NCBI RefSeq assembly: GCF_007827045.1
Contig: NZ_RPFW01000001.1
Location: 534,519-598,518, forward strand
Length of the DNA: 64,000 bases
Reading direction: 5' to 3'
From: Trebonia kvetii
GTDB lineage: Bacteria; Actinomycetota; Actinomycetes; Streptosporangiales; Streptosporangiaceae
Numbering within the stretch: position 1 is the first letter of the stretch; each line of letters begins with the position of its first letter. The notes below the pieces were generated by a model, which was not told the DNA's origin, did no database searches, and was given only the letters and a program-made list of their open reading frames with translations. Positions 8,942-17,472 of this stretch are shown one piece after another. The position numbers and the translations under genes were made by a program.

Positions 8942-9403
8942 CTAGGACACCGCGCCTTCACGCGTCGCGGACTCCACCGCAGCCTTCATCGCCGCCATCT
9001 CGCGATCGCTTACTCGCTGAATACTGCCCTTGACGAGGCCCGGGACCGCGCGCATGATGCCCGCGAGGTCGACCTCAATCCACATCATGGCGTCGGTCTG
9101 CTTATCGCCGGCCGGCTCGAGTTCCATTGCCCAGCGCGCCACGGACGTCCCCATTGTCCCGGCGAACGCCACGGAGCGGGGCGCCTCGACAGCGGTCACT
9201 TCCTCGCTCCGGTCGTGAGTCCACCACAGGTCCCTCGCCCGCTGATCGACCCGCGAGCCGGGCTGTAGCGGGCCTCCTCCGCGAACCCGGCATTCGAGTA
9301 CTGTCGGCGCCCACTCTGGCCAACGTCCGACGTCACAGATGTACGCCCACACCTCATGGACACTGCTGGCGATTGTTATGCGGCTTTCGGTCCTGATTGT
9401 CAT
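8942..9403 (-). CDS. SRPBCC family protein (polyketide cyclase/dehydrase-like)
   Basis: A 153-residue START-like fold protein. The N-terminus, ESRITIASSVHEVWAYICDVGRWPEWAPTVLECRV, is the classic SRPBCC opening. ATG 9403 has GGAGAG upstream and overlaps the stop region of the upstream glycosyltransferase by 4 nt, which fixes the start. Proteins of this type bind hydrophobic ligands and may act as aromatase or cyclase. The setting between a glycosyltransferase and a methyltransferase suggests a role in making or carrying a small lipophilic product. Confidence 0.86.
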   Translation of the reverse strand: MTIRTESRITIASSVHEVWAYICDVGRWPEWAPTVLECRVRGGGPLQPGSRVDQRARDLWWTHDRSEEVTAVEAPRSVAFAGTMGTSVARWAMELEPAGDKQTDAMMWIEVDLAGIMRAVPGLVKGSIQRVSDREMAAMKAAVESATREGAVS

Positions 9404-10461
9404 CTGGCGTTCTCTCCAGGGTGAACGGTCACTGCGTTCGCTATCTCTTTTATGGTCTGCTCCCAGCCGCACAGAGTCGACCGTCGCTGTCGTGCCGCGG
9501 CCCGTAGCCGGCGCCGGCAGCACTCGTCGCCCAGCCAGTCGCCGAGCGCGGCGGCGAGGGCAGCCGGATCATCGGGCGGGATCAACTGGCCAGGGACAGT
9601 GCCATCGGCGGTGGTGCCGAGCGCTTCCGGCAGCCCGCCGACGGCGGCAGCCATGACGGGCAGGCCGCGAGCGAGCGCTTCGGTGACGGTCATGCCGTAA
9701 GTCTCCGAGCGGGACGGCGCGACGAGCAGGTCGGCGGTGGCATACGCGTGGCTGAGCGCCGCGCCGGTCAGCACGCCGCTAAGCCGGACGCGGTGACCGT
9801 AGCCGAGGCGCGTGATACGTGCCCGCAATCGCTCGACGAAGTCCGGGTCGCGGTCAAGCGGTCCGGCAAGCACGCAATGCCAGTCCCGGTCGGCGAGGCC
9901 CGCGAGTGCCTCGACGAGGAGGTCCTGCCCCTTGTGGCGGCCGAGGACGCCGACGCAGAGCAGCCGGCCGCTGACCGGCCGGGCCTGGGCAGCGACCCGG
10001 TCGACGCCCGGCCGGGCGACGTGCACCCGGCAGGCCGGGATCGCGTACCGGGTCAGGACCTGCCTGCGGGTCCACTCGCTGGTAACGACCACGCCGGCGG
10101 CCGCGCGGAGCACGATCCGTTCGGAGCGCTCCGCGCTGGCATCATGGTGTGTGTCGAGGGCGGTGGCCAGCGGCATGTGCAGCAGCACAGTCATTCGAAT
10201 CCGCCCGGTGTGCGGCAGCAGCTGCGCGGCGGCCGGGGAGGCGATGAGCCCGTCGATCAGGACAGTCTCACCGTCGGGGATGGCGGAAACGATGCGGGCC
10301 AGCTCGGCACCGGGTACCAGCCACGGCGCGGTGACGGTCGCGACCAGCACCTCCCAGCCTGCCTCGGCCAGTCCGGCGCAGACCCGCCGGTCATAGATGT
10401 TGCCGCCGGTAGGCTGCCCGGGATTGTCGAACCCCTCGGGGACTACTACGTGGACCCGCAC
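9400..10461 (-). CDS. GT4-type glycosyltransferase (GT-B fold)
   Basis: A 353-residue retaining glycosyltransferase. The N-terminal acceptor domain includes PTGGNIYDRRVCAGLAEAGWEV. The C-terminal donor domain has RLLCVGVLGRHKGQDLLVEAL and the E-x7-E motif in SETYGMTVTEALARGLPVMA. It probably moves a sugar from a nucleotide-sugar to a lipid or small molecule. It is the first gene of a five-gene minus-strand operon (with SRPBCC, methyltransferase, repeat protein, RDD) and is divergent from the methyltransferase at 10569. The sugar and acceptor are unknown. Confidence 0.9.
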   Translation of the reverse strand: MRVHVVVPEGFDNPGQPTGGNIYDRRVCAGLAEAGWEVLVATVTAPWLVPGAELARIVSAIPDGETVLIDGLIASPAAAQLLPHTGRIRMTVLLHMPLATALDTHHDASAERSERIVLRAAAGVVVTSEWTRRQVLTRYAIPACRVHVARPGVDRVAAQARPVSGRLLCVGVLGRHKGQDLLVEALAGLADRDWHCVLAGPLDRDPDFVERLRARITRLGYGHRVRLSGVLTGAALSHAYATADLLVAPSRSETYGMTVTEALARGLPVMAAAVGGLPEALGTTADGTVPGQLIPPDDPAALAAALGDWLGDECCRRRLRAAARQRRSTLCGWEQTIKEIANAVTVHPGENAR

Positions 10462-10568
10462 GATGTTCCGGCCCTCCAGAGCGCCTGCCGCACCGAATCA
10501 GCCTTCCCCCTGCGGAGGAGCTGAACCAGACCCGCCGCCGGTCCGTGATACCTGACACCAGGTAGAAC

Positions 10569-11333
10569 GTGGGAGCAGAGGACGTGGTTCGACCCGAGAC
10601 TACGGCGCTAGAGCGGGCCAGGGCGAGCGCCTACCCCGCTGGCGAGTATGTGGGCCAGGAGAGCTTCATGCGGGCGGCCGAGGTCCGGAGGCTGGCTCAC
10701 CAGGCCCGGGTCAGCCCTGGCGACTCGGTGCTCGACCTGTGCTGCGGTGTGGCCGGCCCCGGCCGGATGATCACGGCGGAGTCGGGATGCCGCTACCTGG
10801 GTGTCGATCACTCTGCCAGCGCACTGGCCATTGCCCGGCAGCTGGCCGGGAGTCTTCCCTGCCGCTTCGAGCAAGCTCACCTCCCGCCGCTGCCCGACGG
10901 CCGCTTCGAGGTGATATTCCTGCTGGAGACGATGCTGGCTTTCCCCGACAAGGAGGCCTTGATGGGTGAGGTGACGCGCGTGCTTGAGCCGGGCGGGCGT
11001 TTCGCTTTCACCGTCGAGGAAGGCCGGCCGCTCACCCAGCAGGAACGCACGCGCATGCCGGGCGCCGATACGGTCTGGCCCATCGAGTTGGCGGAATTGA
11101 CTGGCGTGCTGCGCAACGCGGGGCTGACCGTGATCTGGCGGCAGGAGTACAGCTCGGCCCATCAGGCGATGGCGACCGCGCTGCTTCGCTGTTACCGGGC
11201 TGATTCACCGCAAATCGCCCGCCAGATCGGGACGCAGGCCACCGCCGAGCTGATCACGGCCCATCAGCTGTGGAGTGACTGGCTCGGCAGCGGACGGGTG
11301 CGCAAGTTCGCGATGGTGGCGAAGAAGCAGTGA
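10569..11333 (+). CDS. Class I SAM-dependent methyltransferase
   Basis: A 254-residue methyltransferase with motif I SVLDLCCGVAGPG, motif II CRYLGVDHSASALAIARQ and motif IV/post FEVIFLLETMLAF. The region LEPGGRFAFTVEEGRPL is typical of sarcosine/glycine or sterol-type methyltransferases. The start is GTG 10569; a GTG at 10584 is possible. Its stop overlaps the start of the next methyltransferase by 4 nt, so the pair is coupled. Together they likely make two methylations in the pathway of this region. Confidence 0.88.
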   Translation: MGAEDVVRPETTALERARASAYPAGEYVGQESFMRAAEVRRLAHQARVSPGDSVLDLCCGVAGPGRMITAESGCRYLGVDHSASALAIARQLAGSLPCRFEQAHLPPLPDGRFEVIFLLETMLAFPDKEALMGEVTRVLEPGGRFAFTVEEGRPLTQQERTRMPGADTVWPIELAELTGVLRNAGLTVIWRQEYSSAHQAMATALLRCYRADSPQIARQIGTQATAELITAHQLWSDWLGSGRVRKFAMVAKKQ

Positions 11334-12214
11334 CCTTCGACTATGCCCGCTACCTGGCCGCGAAGACGACCGTGGATGACCGGGCGCTTAACCGGCATGT
11401 GCTGGACGAACTGCGCCGCCTCATGCCTGCGGGTAAGCCGCGAATACTCGAAGTCGGCGCCGGCCTGGGGACGATGGTGGCCCGCCTGATCGACTGGGGT
11501 GTGCTCGGCAGCGGCGAGTACATCCTGCTGGATGCGGATCGGCAGCTGCTGGACGATTCTCGCCGGTGGCTGTGCGATTGGGCGGCCGTGCGGGGCCTGC
11601 GCAGCGATCCGCTGCCGGATGGGCTGCAGCTGGGTGAGCTGCGGGTGCGCCTAGTGCACGCCGAGCTCGGCAGCTACCTGGAGGTCGCTCACGGGGCGCC
11701 GGCCGATGTGCTGATCGCCAACGCCGTCCTCGACCTGGTGGACGTGCCGGCCGTGCTGCCCGGATTGTTGCGGTTGCTTGTCCCCGGCGGCGTCTACTGG
11801 TTCACGATCAATTACGACGGCGAGAGCATCCTTGAGCCCGGCCACCCCCACGATGACCAGGTCATGCGGGCCTACCACCGCGACATGGATGAGCGCATTC
11901 GCTACGGCCGGCCGGCCGGGGATAGCCGGACGGGCCGTCGCCTGTTCCACCAGCTGCGGGCCGCGAAGGCGCCCGCGCTGGCGGCGGGGCCGTCGGACTG
12001 GGTGGTAAGCGCCGGCCCGGACGGGAGCTACCCGGGCGATGAGGCTTACTTCCTGCGCAGCATCCTCAGCACGATCGAGAACGCGTTGCGGAGTCGCGAG
12101 GATTGGATGGAACCGGCGGACCTGACCGACTGGCTGGCCGCGCGCGGTCAGCAACTGGCCGCGGGTGACCTGGTCTACCTCGCCCACCAGCTTGATTTCG
12201 TGGGCCGCGCCTAA
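11330..12214 (+). CDS. SAM-dependent methyltransferase, more diverged
   Basis: A 294-residue protein that starts with GTG in a 4-nt overlap with the previous gene. The SAM fold is seen in [36 protein letters not shown], and [40 protein letters not shown]. The C-terminal third has no recognised motif. The 3' end overlaps the convergent GTP cyclohydrolase fusion gene by 4 nt. The substrate is unknown; coupling to the first methyltransferase indicates one pathway. Confidence 0.85.
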   Translation: MTFDYARYLAAKTTVDDRALNRHVLDELRRLMPAGKPRILEVGAGLGTMVARLIDWGVLGSGEYILLDADRQLLDDSRRWLCDWAAVRGLRSDPLPDGLQLGELRVRLVHAELGSYLEVAHGAPADVLIANAVLDLVDVPAVLPGLLRLLVPGGVYWFTINYDGESILEPGHPHDDQVMRAYHRDMDERIRYGRPAGDSRTGRRLFHQLRAAKAPALAAGPSDWVVSAGPDGSYPGDEAYFLRSILSTIENALRSREDWMEPADLTDWLAARGQQLAAGDLVYLAHQLDFVGRA

Positions 12215-13914
12215 GCGGGGCCGACCTGCTGGTGCGGCTCGGCGGCGCGGTCAAGACTCAGCGAAAGCAGGTCATGCCCTCCGCGCCGGGCCTTGGTGGT
12301 CAGGTAGGCGGCGTTGGTCTCGGTAAGGTGCAGGGCAGTGGGGACGTGCCTGGCGATCGTGATGCCCAGGCGGCCCAGCTGAGCGCCCTTGTCTGGGTTG
12401 TTGCTCAGCAGGGCGATGCGATTGACGCCAAGCGCCTTCAGCATCTGGGCGGCACTGGTGTAGTCGCGCTCGTCGGCCCGGTGACCGAGCGCGAGATTCG
12501 CGTCGTACGTATCCAGGCCATCGTCTTGCAGCGCGTAGGCATCGAGTTTGTCGTACAGTCCGATGCCGCGCCCCTCCTGACGCAGATACAGCACGTACCC
12601 GCCGTGTTCGGTGATCCGCTCGATCGCTTCGCGCAGTTGCGGCCCGCAGTCGCATCGCTGGCTGCCGAACACGTCACCGGTGAGGCATTCACTGTGCAGG
12701 CGCACCAGCGGCAGCCGGGTCCGGGCGGGCCGGCCGAACTCGAGGGCGACGTGCTGCTGCGCGTCGGCCAGGCCGGTGAAGGTGACGACCGTGGCAGTCG
12801 TTGAGTAGCCGTCAGCCAAGCGCAGCGGGATCCGAACACGCCGGCGGATGGCCGCCGCCTGGACCGCCCGGGTCACGGGCAAGGCCTGTAAACCACGAAT
12901 AGCCTCCATCGTCAGCGGCTCCGGATCGGGTTCTGTCAGCTCGCTCGCGGGTCCCTGCTCGCGACGGCGGCGAACGGCGTCCCCGAGCAGCAGGCCCGCG
13001 CCCGGGGTAACCGCGGCCAGCATGAGCACCGCATAGAGGGTGGCGACCGTGACCCCGATAGCCGCGCCGAGCCCGGCAGCGGCGAAGGCCCAGGCGGCAG
13101 CGCCCTCCCGTGGCCCCCACCCGCCGATACTCAAGGGGATCACCGATGCGGTCTGGACCACCATCAGCAGCGCGATCAGTTCGCCCAGGGGTGCGGTACA
13201 GCCGGCGACCCGGGCCGCGACGACGAACGTTGTCGTGTGCCCGGCGACGACCAGCAGCGAGGCCAGCGTGAGCCGCGGCCACACACGACGGGGCAGCAGG
13301 CCGCGGCGCAGGTCAGCGGCGATGGCCCGGGCGGCACGGGTCAGCCGCGACCGGCGGCGGCGAGCGGCGCAGCGCACGACGAGCGCAGCACACCCGGCCA
13401 CACAGGCGATGCCCGCCAGCACGTAGGGCAGCGCGGGCCGGACCGGCGAGGGCAGCGTCAGCAGCACGACGGCGGTCACGACGGCCTGGATGACCTGACC
13501 GCACAGCCGTTCCCACGCCACCGCGCGCACCCCCTGCGCGACGTCTCCGGCGCGCCGGCCCTGCGTGACCGCCCGGTGCACGTCGCCGAGAATCCCGCCG
13601 GGCAGCACGGAGTTGAGGAACAGGGAACGGTAGTAGGCGCCGGTCGCGACGGGCAGGTCGATGTCGGTGCCGAGTGCCCGGGCGACGACGCGCCACCGCC
13701 AGGCCGAACACACCGTGGTCGCGGCCGTGAGCGTGACGACGGCCACGACCGCCTGCCAGGTGACCGCGCGCAGCCCGTCCTCGAACGGCGCCGCGCCTAC
13801 CTGCCGTACGAGAAACCACAGCACGGTGACGCCGGCGGCCAGTCGCAGCAACGACGGGCCGAAACGACCGACGGCCCGACCGATCCCGACCGGAACTGAG
13901 TGCATGGGCGCCAC
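12211..13914 (-). CDS. Fusion: flippase-like (LPG synthase TM) membrane domain + GTP cyclohydrolase II
   Basis: A 567-residue two-domain protein. Residues 1 to about 320 form 7-8 membrane helices of the lysylphosphatidylglycerol-synthase/UPF0104 type, with [18 protein letters not shown] and [21 protein letters not shown] as family signatures. From about residue 345 the sequence is GTP cyclohydrolase II. Its zinc cysteines are at 410, 421 and 423 in [18 protein letters not shown], followed by [21 protein letters not shown]. All catalytic-site residues I can recognise are kept. The reaction would open GTP to a diaminopyrimidine, formate and PPi. The reading frame is unbroken, though an internal ATG (MEAIRGL) could also give a free enzyme. 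The start is GTG 13914 or ATG 13905. Confidence 0.85.
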   Translation of the reverse strand: MAPMHSVPVGIGRAVGRFGPSLLRLAAGVTVLWFLVRQVGAAPFEDGLRAVTWQAVVAVVTLTAATTVCSAWRWRVVARALGTDIDLPVATGAYYRSLFLNSVLPGGILGDVHRAVTQGRRAGDVAQGVRAVAWERLCGQVIQAVVTAVVLLTLPSPVRPALPYVLAGIACVAGCAALVVRCAARRRRSRLTRAARAIAADLRRGLLPRRVWPRLTLASLLVVAGHTTTFVVAARVAGCTAPLGELIALLMVVQTASVIPLSIGGWGPREGAAAWAFAAAGLGAAIGVTVATLYAVLMLAAVTPGAGLLLGDAVRRRREQGPASELTEPDPEPLTMEAIRGLQALPVTRAVQAAAIRRRVRIPLRLADGYSTTATVVTFTGLADAQQHVALEFGRPARTRLPLVRLHSECLTGDVFGSQRCDCGPQLREAIERITEHGGYVLYLRQEGRGIGLYDKLDAYALQDDGLDTYDANLALGHRADERDYTSAAQMLKALGVNRIALLSNNPDKGAQLGRLGITIARHVPTALHLTETNAAYLTTKARRGGHDLLSLSLDRAAEPHQQVGPA

Positions 13915-14028
13915 ACTGGTTATACGTGCCTACTGAGCACATAGTTCAATCGTCACTGGAGCAACATCCCGGCACGCGGCCGGCCGCGGTGAACCAGCGT
14001 GACCTGGGGCCCGTTGTCCCTATGAGGA

Positions 14029-16440
14029 GTGACGGATGACGGCAAGGGGGACGTAGGCGCAATGCAGACCATTCAGCCGCCGGCGGTTCAGGTCGCGGAC
14101 AAAGGCGCGCTGCGGGTAATCCGGCTCGCGACGATCCTGGGGATCCTCGCCACAGCCGCCCTGCTCGGCGTCGTGTCCGTCACCGCTGGTCTCGGTGCCG
14201 CCGGCTGGATCGCCGGCCTGGTCACCGGTTCGGTGGCGACCGCGCTGCTGGCGACCGCCCGCAAGCGCAGCGACCAGCCGGCGATATTCCCGGCGGACTG
14301 GGTCACCCTGACCCGGATGGTGCTGATCGCCGGGGTCACGGGCCTAGTCGCCGACTCGTTCGGCCGGCCGGTGTCGATCACGGCGCTGGTTACCCTGTCC
14401 GCCGTCGCGCTGGCCCTCGACGCGGTAGACGGACAAGTGGCGCGCCGGACCGGCACCGCCACCCCGCTTGGCGGCCGTTTCGACGGCGAGGCCGACGCCT
14501 TCCTCATCCTGGTGCTCAGCATCGCAGTATCCCGGGATTACGGCAGCTGGGTGCTGGCCATCGGCGCCGCCCGCTACGCGTTCCTGCTGGCAGGCTTGCT
14601 GATCCCGTGGCTGGCCGCGCCGTTGCCACCGCGGTACTGGGGCAAGGTCGCGGCCGCGGTCACCGGCATCGTGCTCACCGTCGCCGCATCCGGACTGATC
14701 AACCGCATTACCGGAATGATCGCGGTCGCCGCCGCACTGCTGCTGCTTGCAGAGTCGTTCGGCCGCAATGTGATCTGGCTGTACCGTACCGGCGCCGACC
14801 CGCGCGCCCGCTTGGCTGTGCGGTTTACCATCGCCGCGCTTGCGCTCGCGCTCCTCTGGTTCACCCTTTTGCTGCCTGACCGTACCTATCAGTTCGCCTT
14901 GGGAAATTTTGTCCGCATCCCGATAGAATTGCTGGTCTTGGTCGCTGTGGCGCTGTTTCTGCCGCCCTGGCCGCGACGCATCGTGGCCGCTATCGCCGGG
15001 ATCCTCTTCACCGTGCTCCTCTTCGCCAAGTTCCTCAACATGGGGTACTACGACCTGCTCAACCGGGCGTTCAACCCGGTGACCGACTGGAGCGAAATCG
15101 CACAGGCTAAGGGCGTGCTCCAAGACTCGATCGGCGCCAAGCTCACCAACGTCGTGGCCGTCGTGCTCGTGATCGGTCTCGGCCTGCTTCTCGTCGCGAT
15201 CACCGCGGCGGCGATTCACCTCACCGCAGTGGCCGCCCGTCACCGCCGCGGCACCGTTCGCGGCCTTGCCGCTCTCACCGCCGTCTGGGGGCTGTCCGCG
15301 GGCCTGTCACTGCAGCTCATCCCGGGGACCGCGCTCGCCTCGGCCAGCGAAACCGGGCTGGCCGTCGATCAGGTGCACGCCGTCCAGGCGGCGCTCGCCG
15401 ACCCGCGCATCTTCGGGCAGGCCATCCACAGCCGCGACCCCGAGGCCGCCATCCCCGCGTCCGACCTGCTGACCGGGCTGCGCGGCAAGGACGTCCTCAT
15501 CGTCTTCGTCGAGAGCTACGGGCAGGTCGCCGTCCGGGGTACGAGCTTCTCGCCGGGCATCGACGCCGTCCTGCGCCAGCAACAGGGCATGCTGACCCGC
15601 GCCGGCTGGTCCACGAAGAGCGCCTGGGCCGGCTCCCCGACCTCCGGCGGGGTCAGCTGGCTCGCCCACTCCACCCTGCAGTCGGGGTTGTGGGTCAATA
15701 GCCAGCAGCGGTATGACGAGCTCATCGCCAGCCAGCGGTTCACGCTCAGCGACGCCTTCAACAAGGCCGGGTGGCACACGGTCCTCGACGACCCAGAGGA
15801 CACACCCTGGGCCACCGCCACGTCCTTCTACCATTACGCCCAGGTCTATAACCGGTCTAACGTCGGCTACCACGGCCCATCCTTCAGCTACTCGGCGATG
15901 CCCGACCAGTACACCTATGCCGAGTTCCAGCGGCTTGAGCTCACCCCCGGCCACCAGCCCGTGATGGCCCAGATCGCTACGACCTCCTCGCACACCCCCT
16001 GGGCCCCGCTGCCGTCCATGGTGCCCTGGAACCAGGTAGGCAACGGCTCGGTATTCGACTCCCAGCGGGGGACGGCCGCAGACGTGGCCCGGGTATGGAG
16101 CAACACCAACACGGTGCGCCAGTTCTTCGGCCAGTCGATCCAGTACTCAATGACTGCCCTCACTTCATGGGTCACCGAGCTGAACGACCCGAACCTCGTG
16201 CTCATCCTGCTCGGCGACGAGCAGCCGCACAGCACCATCAGCGGCCCGGATCCCGACAACTATGTGCCGCTCTCGATCGTCACCCGTGCCCCTTCGGTGC
16301 TCAAGCAGATTTCCTCCTGGCACTGGCAGAACGGGCTGCTGCCCGATCTCAGCGCTCCGTTCGAGCCGATGGACGCCTTCCGCAATCAGCTCCTCAACAC
16401 CTTCAGCACGGTCCCGGCCAAGGCGGCACCGACCCGGTGA
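14029..16440 (+). CDS. Fusion: CDP-alcohol phosphatidyltransferase + sulfatase/LTA-synthase-like domain
   Basis: An 803-residue membrane protein. The N-terminal part carries the full CDP-alcohol phosphotransferase signature D-G-x2-A-R-x8-G-x3-D-x3-D (DGQVARRTGTATPLGGRFDG onward, from residue 134). About ten membrane helices follow, to residue 440. The C-terminus resembles the alkaline phosphatase/sulfatase superfamily: DVLIVFVESYGQ, then AGSPTSGGVSWLAHSTLQSGL, and LVLILLGDEQPH, which suits a metal site. Known domains suggest transfer of a phospho-alcohol from a CDP-donor, plus an extracytoplasmic phospho- or sulfo-transfer step. The start is GTG 14029 or ATG 14062. It is divergent from the GTP cyclohydrolase fusion. 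Confidence 0.85.
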   Translation: MTDDGKGDVGAMQTIQPPAVQVADKGALRVIRLATILGILATAALLGVVSVTAGLGAAGWIAGLVTGSVATALLATARKRSDQPAIFPADWVTLTRMVLIAGVTGLVADSFGRPVSITALVTLSAVALALDAVDGQVARRTGTATPLGGRFDGEADAFLILVLSIAVSRDYGSWVLAIGAARYAFLLAGLLIPWLAAPLPPRYWGKVAAAVTGIVLTVAASGLINRITGMIAVAAALLLLAESFGRNVIWLYRTGADPRARLAVRFTIAALALALLWFTLLLPDRTYQFALGNFVRIPIELLVLVAVALFLPPWPRRIVAAIAGILFTVLLFAKFLNMGYYDLLNRAFNPVTDWSEIAQAKGVLQDSIGAKLTNVVAVVLVIGLGLLLVAITAAAIHLTAVAARHRRGTVRGLAALTAVWGLSAGLSLQLIPGTALASASETGLAVDQVHAVQAALADPRIFGQAIHSRDPEAAIPASDLLTGLRGKDVLIVFVESYGQVAVRGTSFSPGIDAVLRQQQGMLTRAGWSTKSAWAGSPTSGGVSWLAHSTLQSGLWVNSQQRYDELIASQRFTLSDAFNKAGWHTVLDDPEDTPWATATSFYHYAQVYNRSNVGYHGPSFSYSAMPDQYTYAEFQRLELTPGHQPVMAQIATTSSHTPWAPLPSMVPWNQVGNGSVFDSQRGTAADVARVWSNTNTVRQFFGQSIQYSMTALTSWVTELNDPNLVLILLGDEQPHSTISGPDPDNYVPLSIVTRAPSVLKQISSWHWQNGLLPDLSAPFEPMDAFRNQLLNTFSTVPAKAAPTR

Positions 16441-16441
16441 G

Positions 16442-17083
16442 TCACGGCAGGTGGCTGGTGTCATTGACGCGATGGACGGCGGCAAATCCCTGGCCGTACC
16501 ACTGGATCTCGTTGATGCAGGCGGAACCGAGATATAGCCGATAGAGGGTGCTGAGCGGGGCGCCGAGAGCCCCGCACAGCATGATCTTTATCGGGGTTAC
16601 GTGACTGACCACCAGGACGGTCTGGCCGCCGTGTTCCCGCAGCAGCCGGTCACGGGCCCGGTCTACCCGGCGTGCGGTGTCGGCAAAGCTCTCGCCGCCC
16701 GGCGGCGCCTGTTCGGGGTCGCGCCGCCAGGCGGCCGCGGCCGCGGGCCACCGCTGCTGTACTTCTTCCAGGGTGAAGCCATCCCAGTCACCGAAGTCGG
16801 TTTCACGGAGATCGTCATCGATGGCCGCGGTCAAGCCCAGTTCGCCGGCCGCGATGGCGGCGGTGGCGACAGCGCGCAGCAACGGCGAGCTGACCACGGC
16901 GTCGATCGGGGCACCGCTGGCGAGGCGGCCGGCGGCCGCCTTGGCCTGCCGGGTGCCGCTGGCGCTAAGCGGGAGGTCGCGCAGCCCGCAGAAGCGGTGT
17001 TCGGGTGACAGCTGGGTATCGCCGTGCCGCAGCAGGACAGTGGTGGTGGGGTCTGCTGTGGGGTTATCCCAGCCCAGAGTCAT
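16442..17083 (-). CDS. Histidine phosphatase family protein
   Basis: A 213-residue phosphoglycerate-mutase-like phosphatase. The catalytic motif LLRHGDT is near the N-terminus, the general acid region is LRETDFGDWDG, and the second histidine lies in VVSHVTPIKI. The family dephosphorylates sugars, nucleotides or cofactor precursors; the substrate is unknown. ATG 17083 forms an ATGA overlap with the pterin-synthase-like gene and is preferred over the upstream start at 17101. The setting suggests removal of a phosphate from an intermediate of the pterin/diaminopyrimidine pathway. Confidence 0.88.
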   Translation of the reverse strand: MTLGWDNPTADPTTTVLLRHGDTQLSPEHRFCGLRDLPLSASGTRQAKAAAGRLASGAPIDAVVSSPLLRAVATAAIAAGELGLTAAIDDDLRETDFGDWDGFTLEEVQQRWPAAAAAWRRDPEQAPPGGESFADTARRVDRARDRLLREHGGQTVLVVSHVTPIKIMLCGALGAPLSTLYRLYLGSACINEIQWYGQGFAAVHRVNDTSHLP

Positions 17084-17472
17084 ACAGCTGCTCCCCCGCA
17101 CCCTGCGCGGTATCCGCCGAACGCGACGGGTGTCTCCCAGACTCGCACTGCCAGTGATTCGCCGCCCGCGGCAGCGACGACGGGCGAGAGGGTGTCATGC
17201 ACCCAGCGGGCGAACACCTCGACCGTGACCGCCTCGGCCTCGGCCGGGCGTATCTCCTCCAGGTTGCGGTCTTCGATCCGGCTGGTCAGCTCGATCAGCG
17301 CCGCTTCAAGCACATCCAGATCACAGACCATGCCGCGCTCGTCAAGCTGCTCGCGGTCCACCACGATGTCAATCCGGTAGTCGTGATCATGGAGCTGCCC
17401 CTCTGGCCCGGGCAGTCCCGGCATGATGTGGAAGGCGCGGACGCTTCGGCTCAGCCCGACTTCACAGGTCAC
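17080..17472 (-). CDS. 6-pyruvoyl-tetrahydropterin synthase/QueD-like protein, atypical active site
   Basis: A 130-residue T-fold protein. The first zinc histidine is in SVRAFHIMPG and the histidine pair in LHDHDYRI, with VCDLDVLEAAL and NLEEIRPAEAEAVTVEVFARWV also family-typical. The catalytic cysteine that normally sits a few residues before the HGH motif is absent; the segment here is GPEGQLHDHDY. So it may be a lyase variant or act on a different substrate. The GTG at 17472 has AGGAG with 8-nt spacing and is preferred; ATG 17505 is the longer option. It overlaps the zinc dehydrogenase 3' end and the phosphatase 5' end, forming one operon. Confidence 0.85.
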   Translation of the reverse strand: MTCEVGLSRSVRAFHIMPGLPGPEGQLHDHDYRIDIVVDREQLDERGMVCDLDVLEAALIELTSRIEDRNLEEIRPAEAEAVTVEVFARWVHDTLSPVVAAAGGESLAVRVWETPVAFGGYRAGCGGAAV

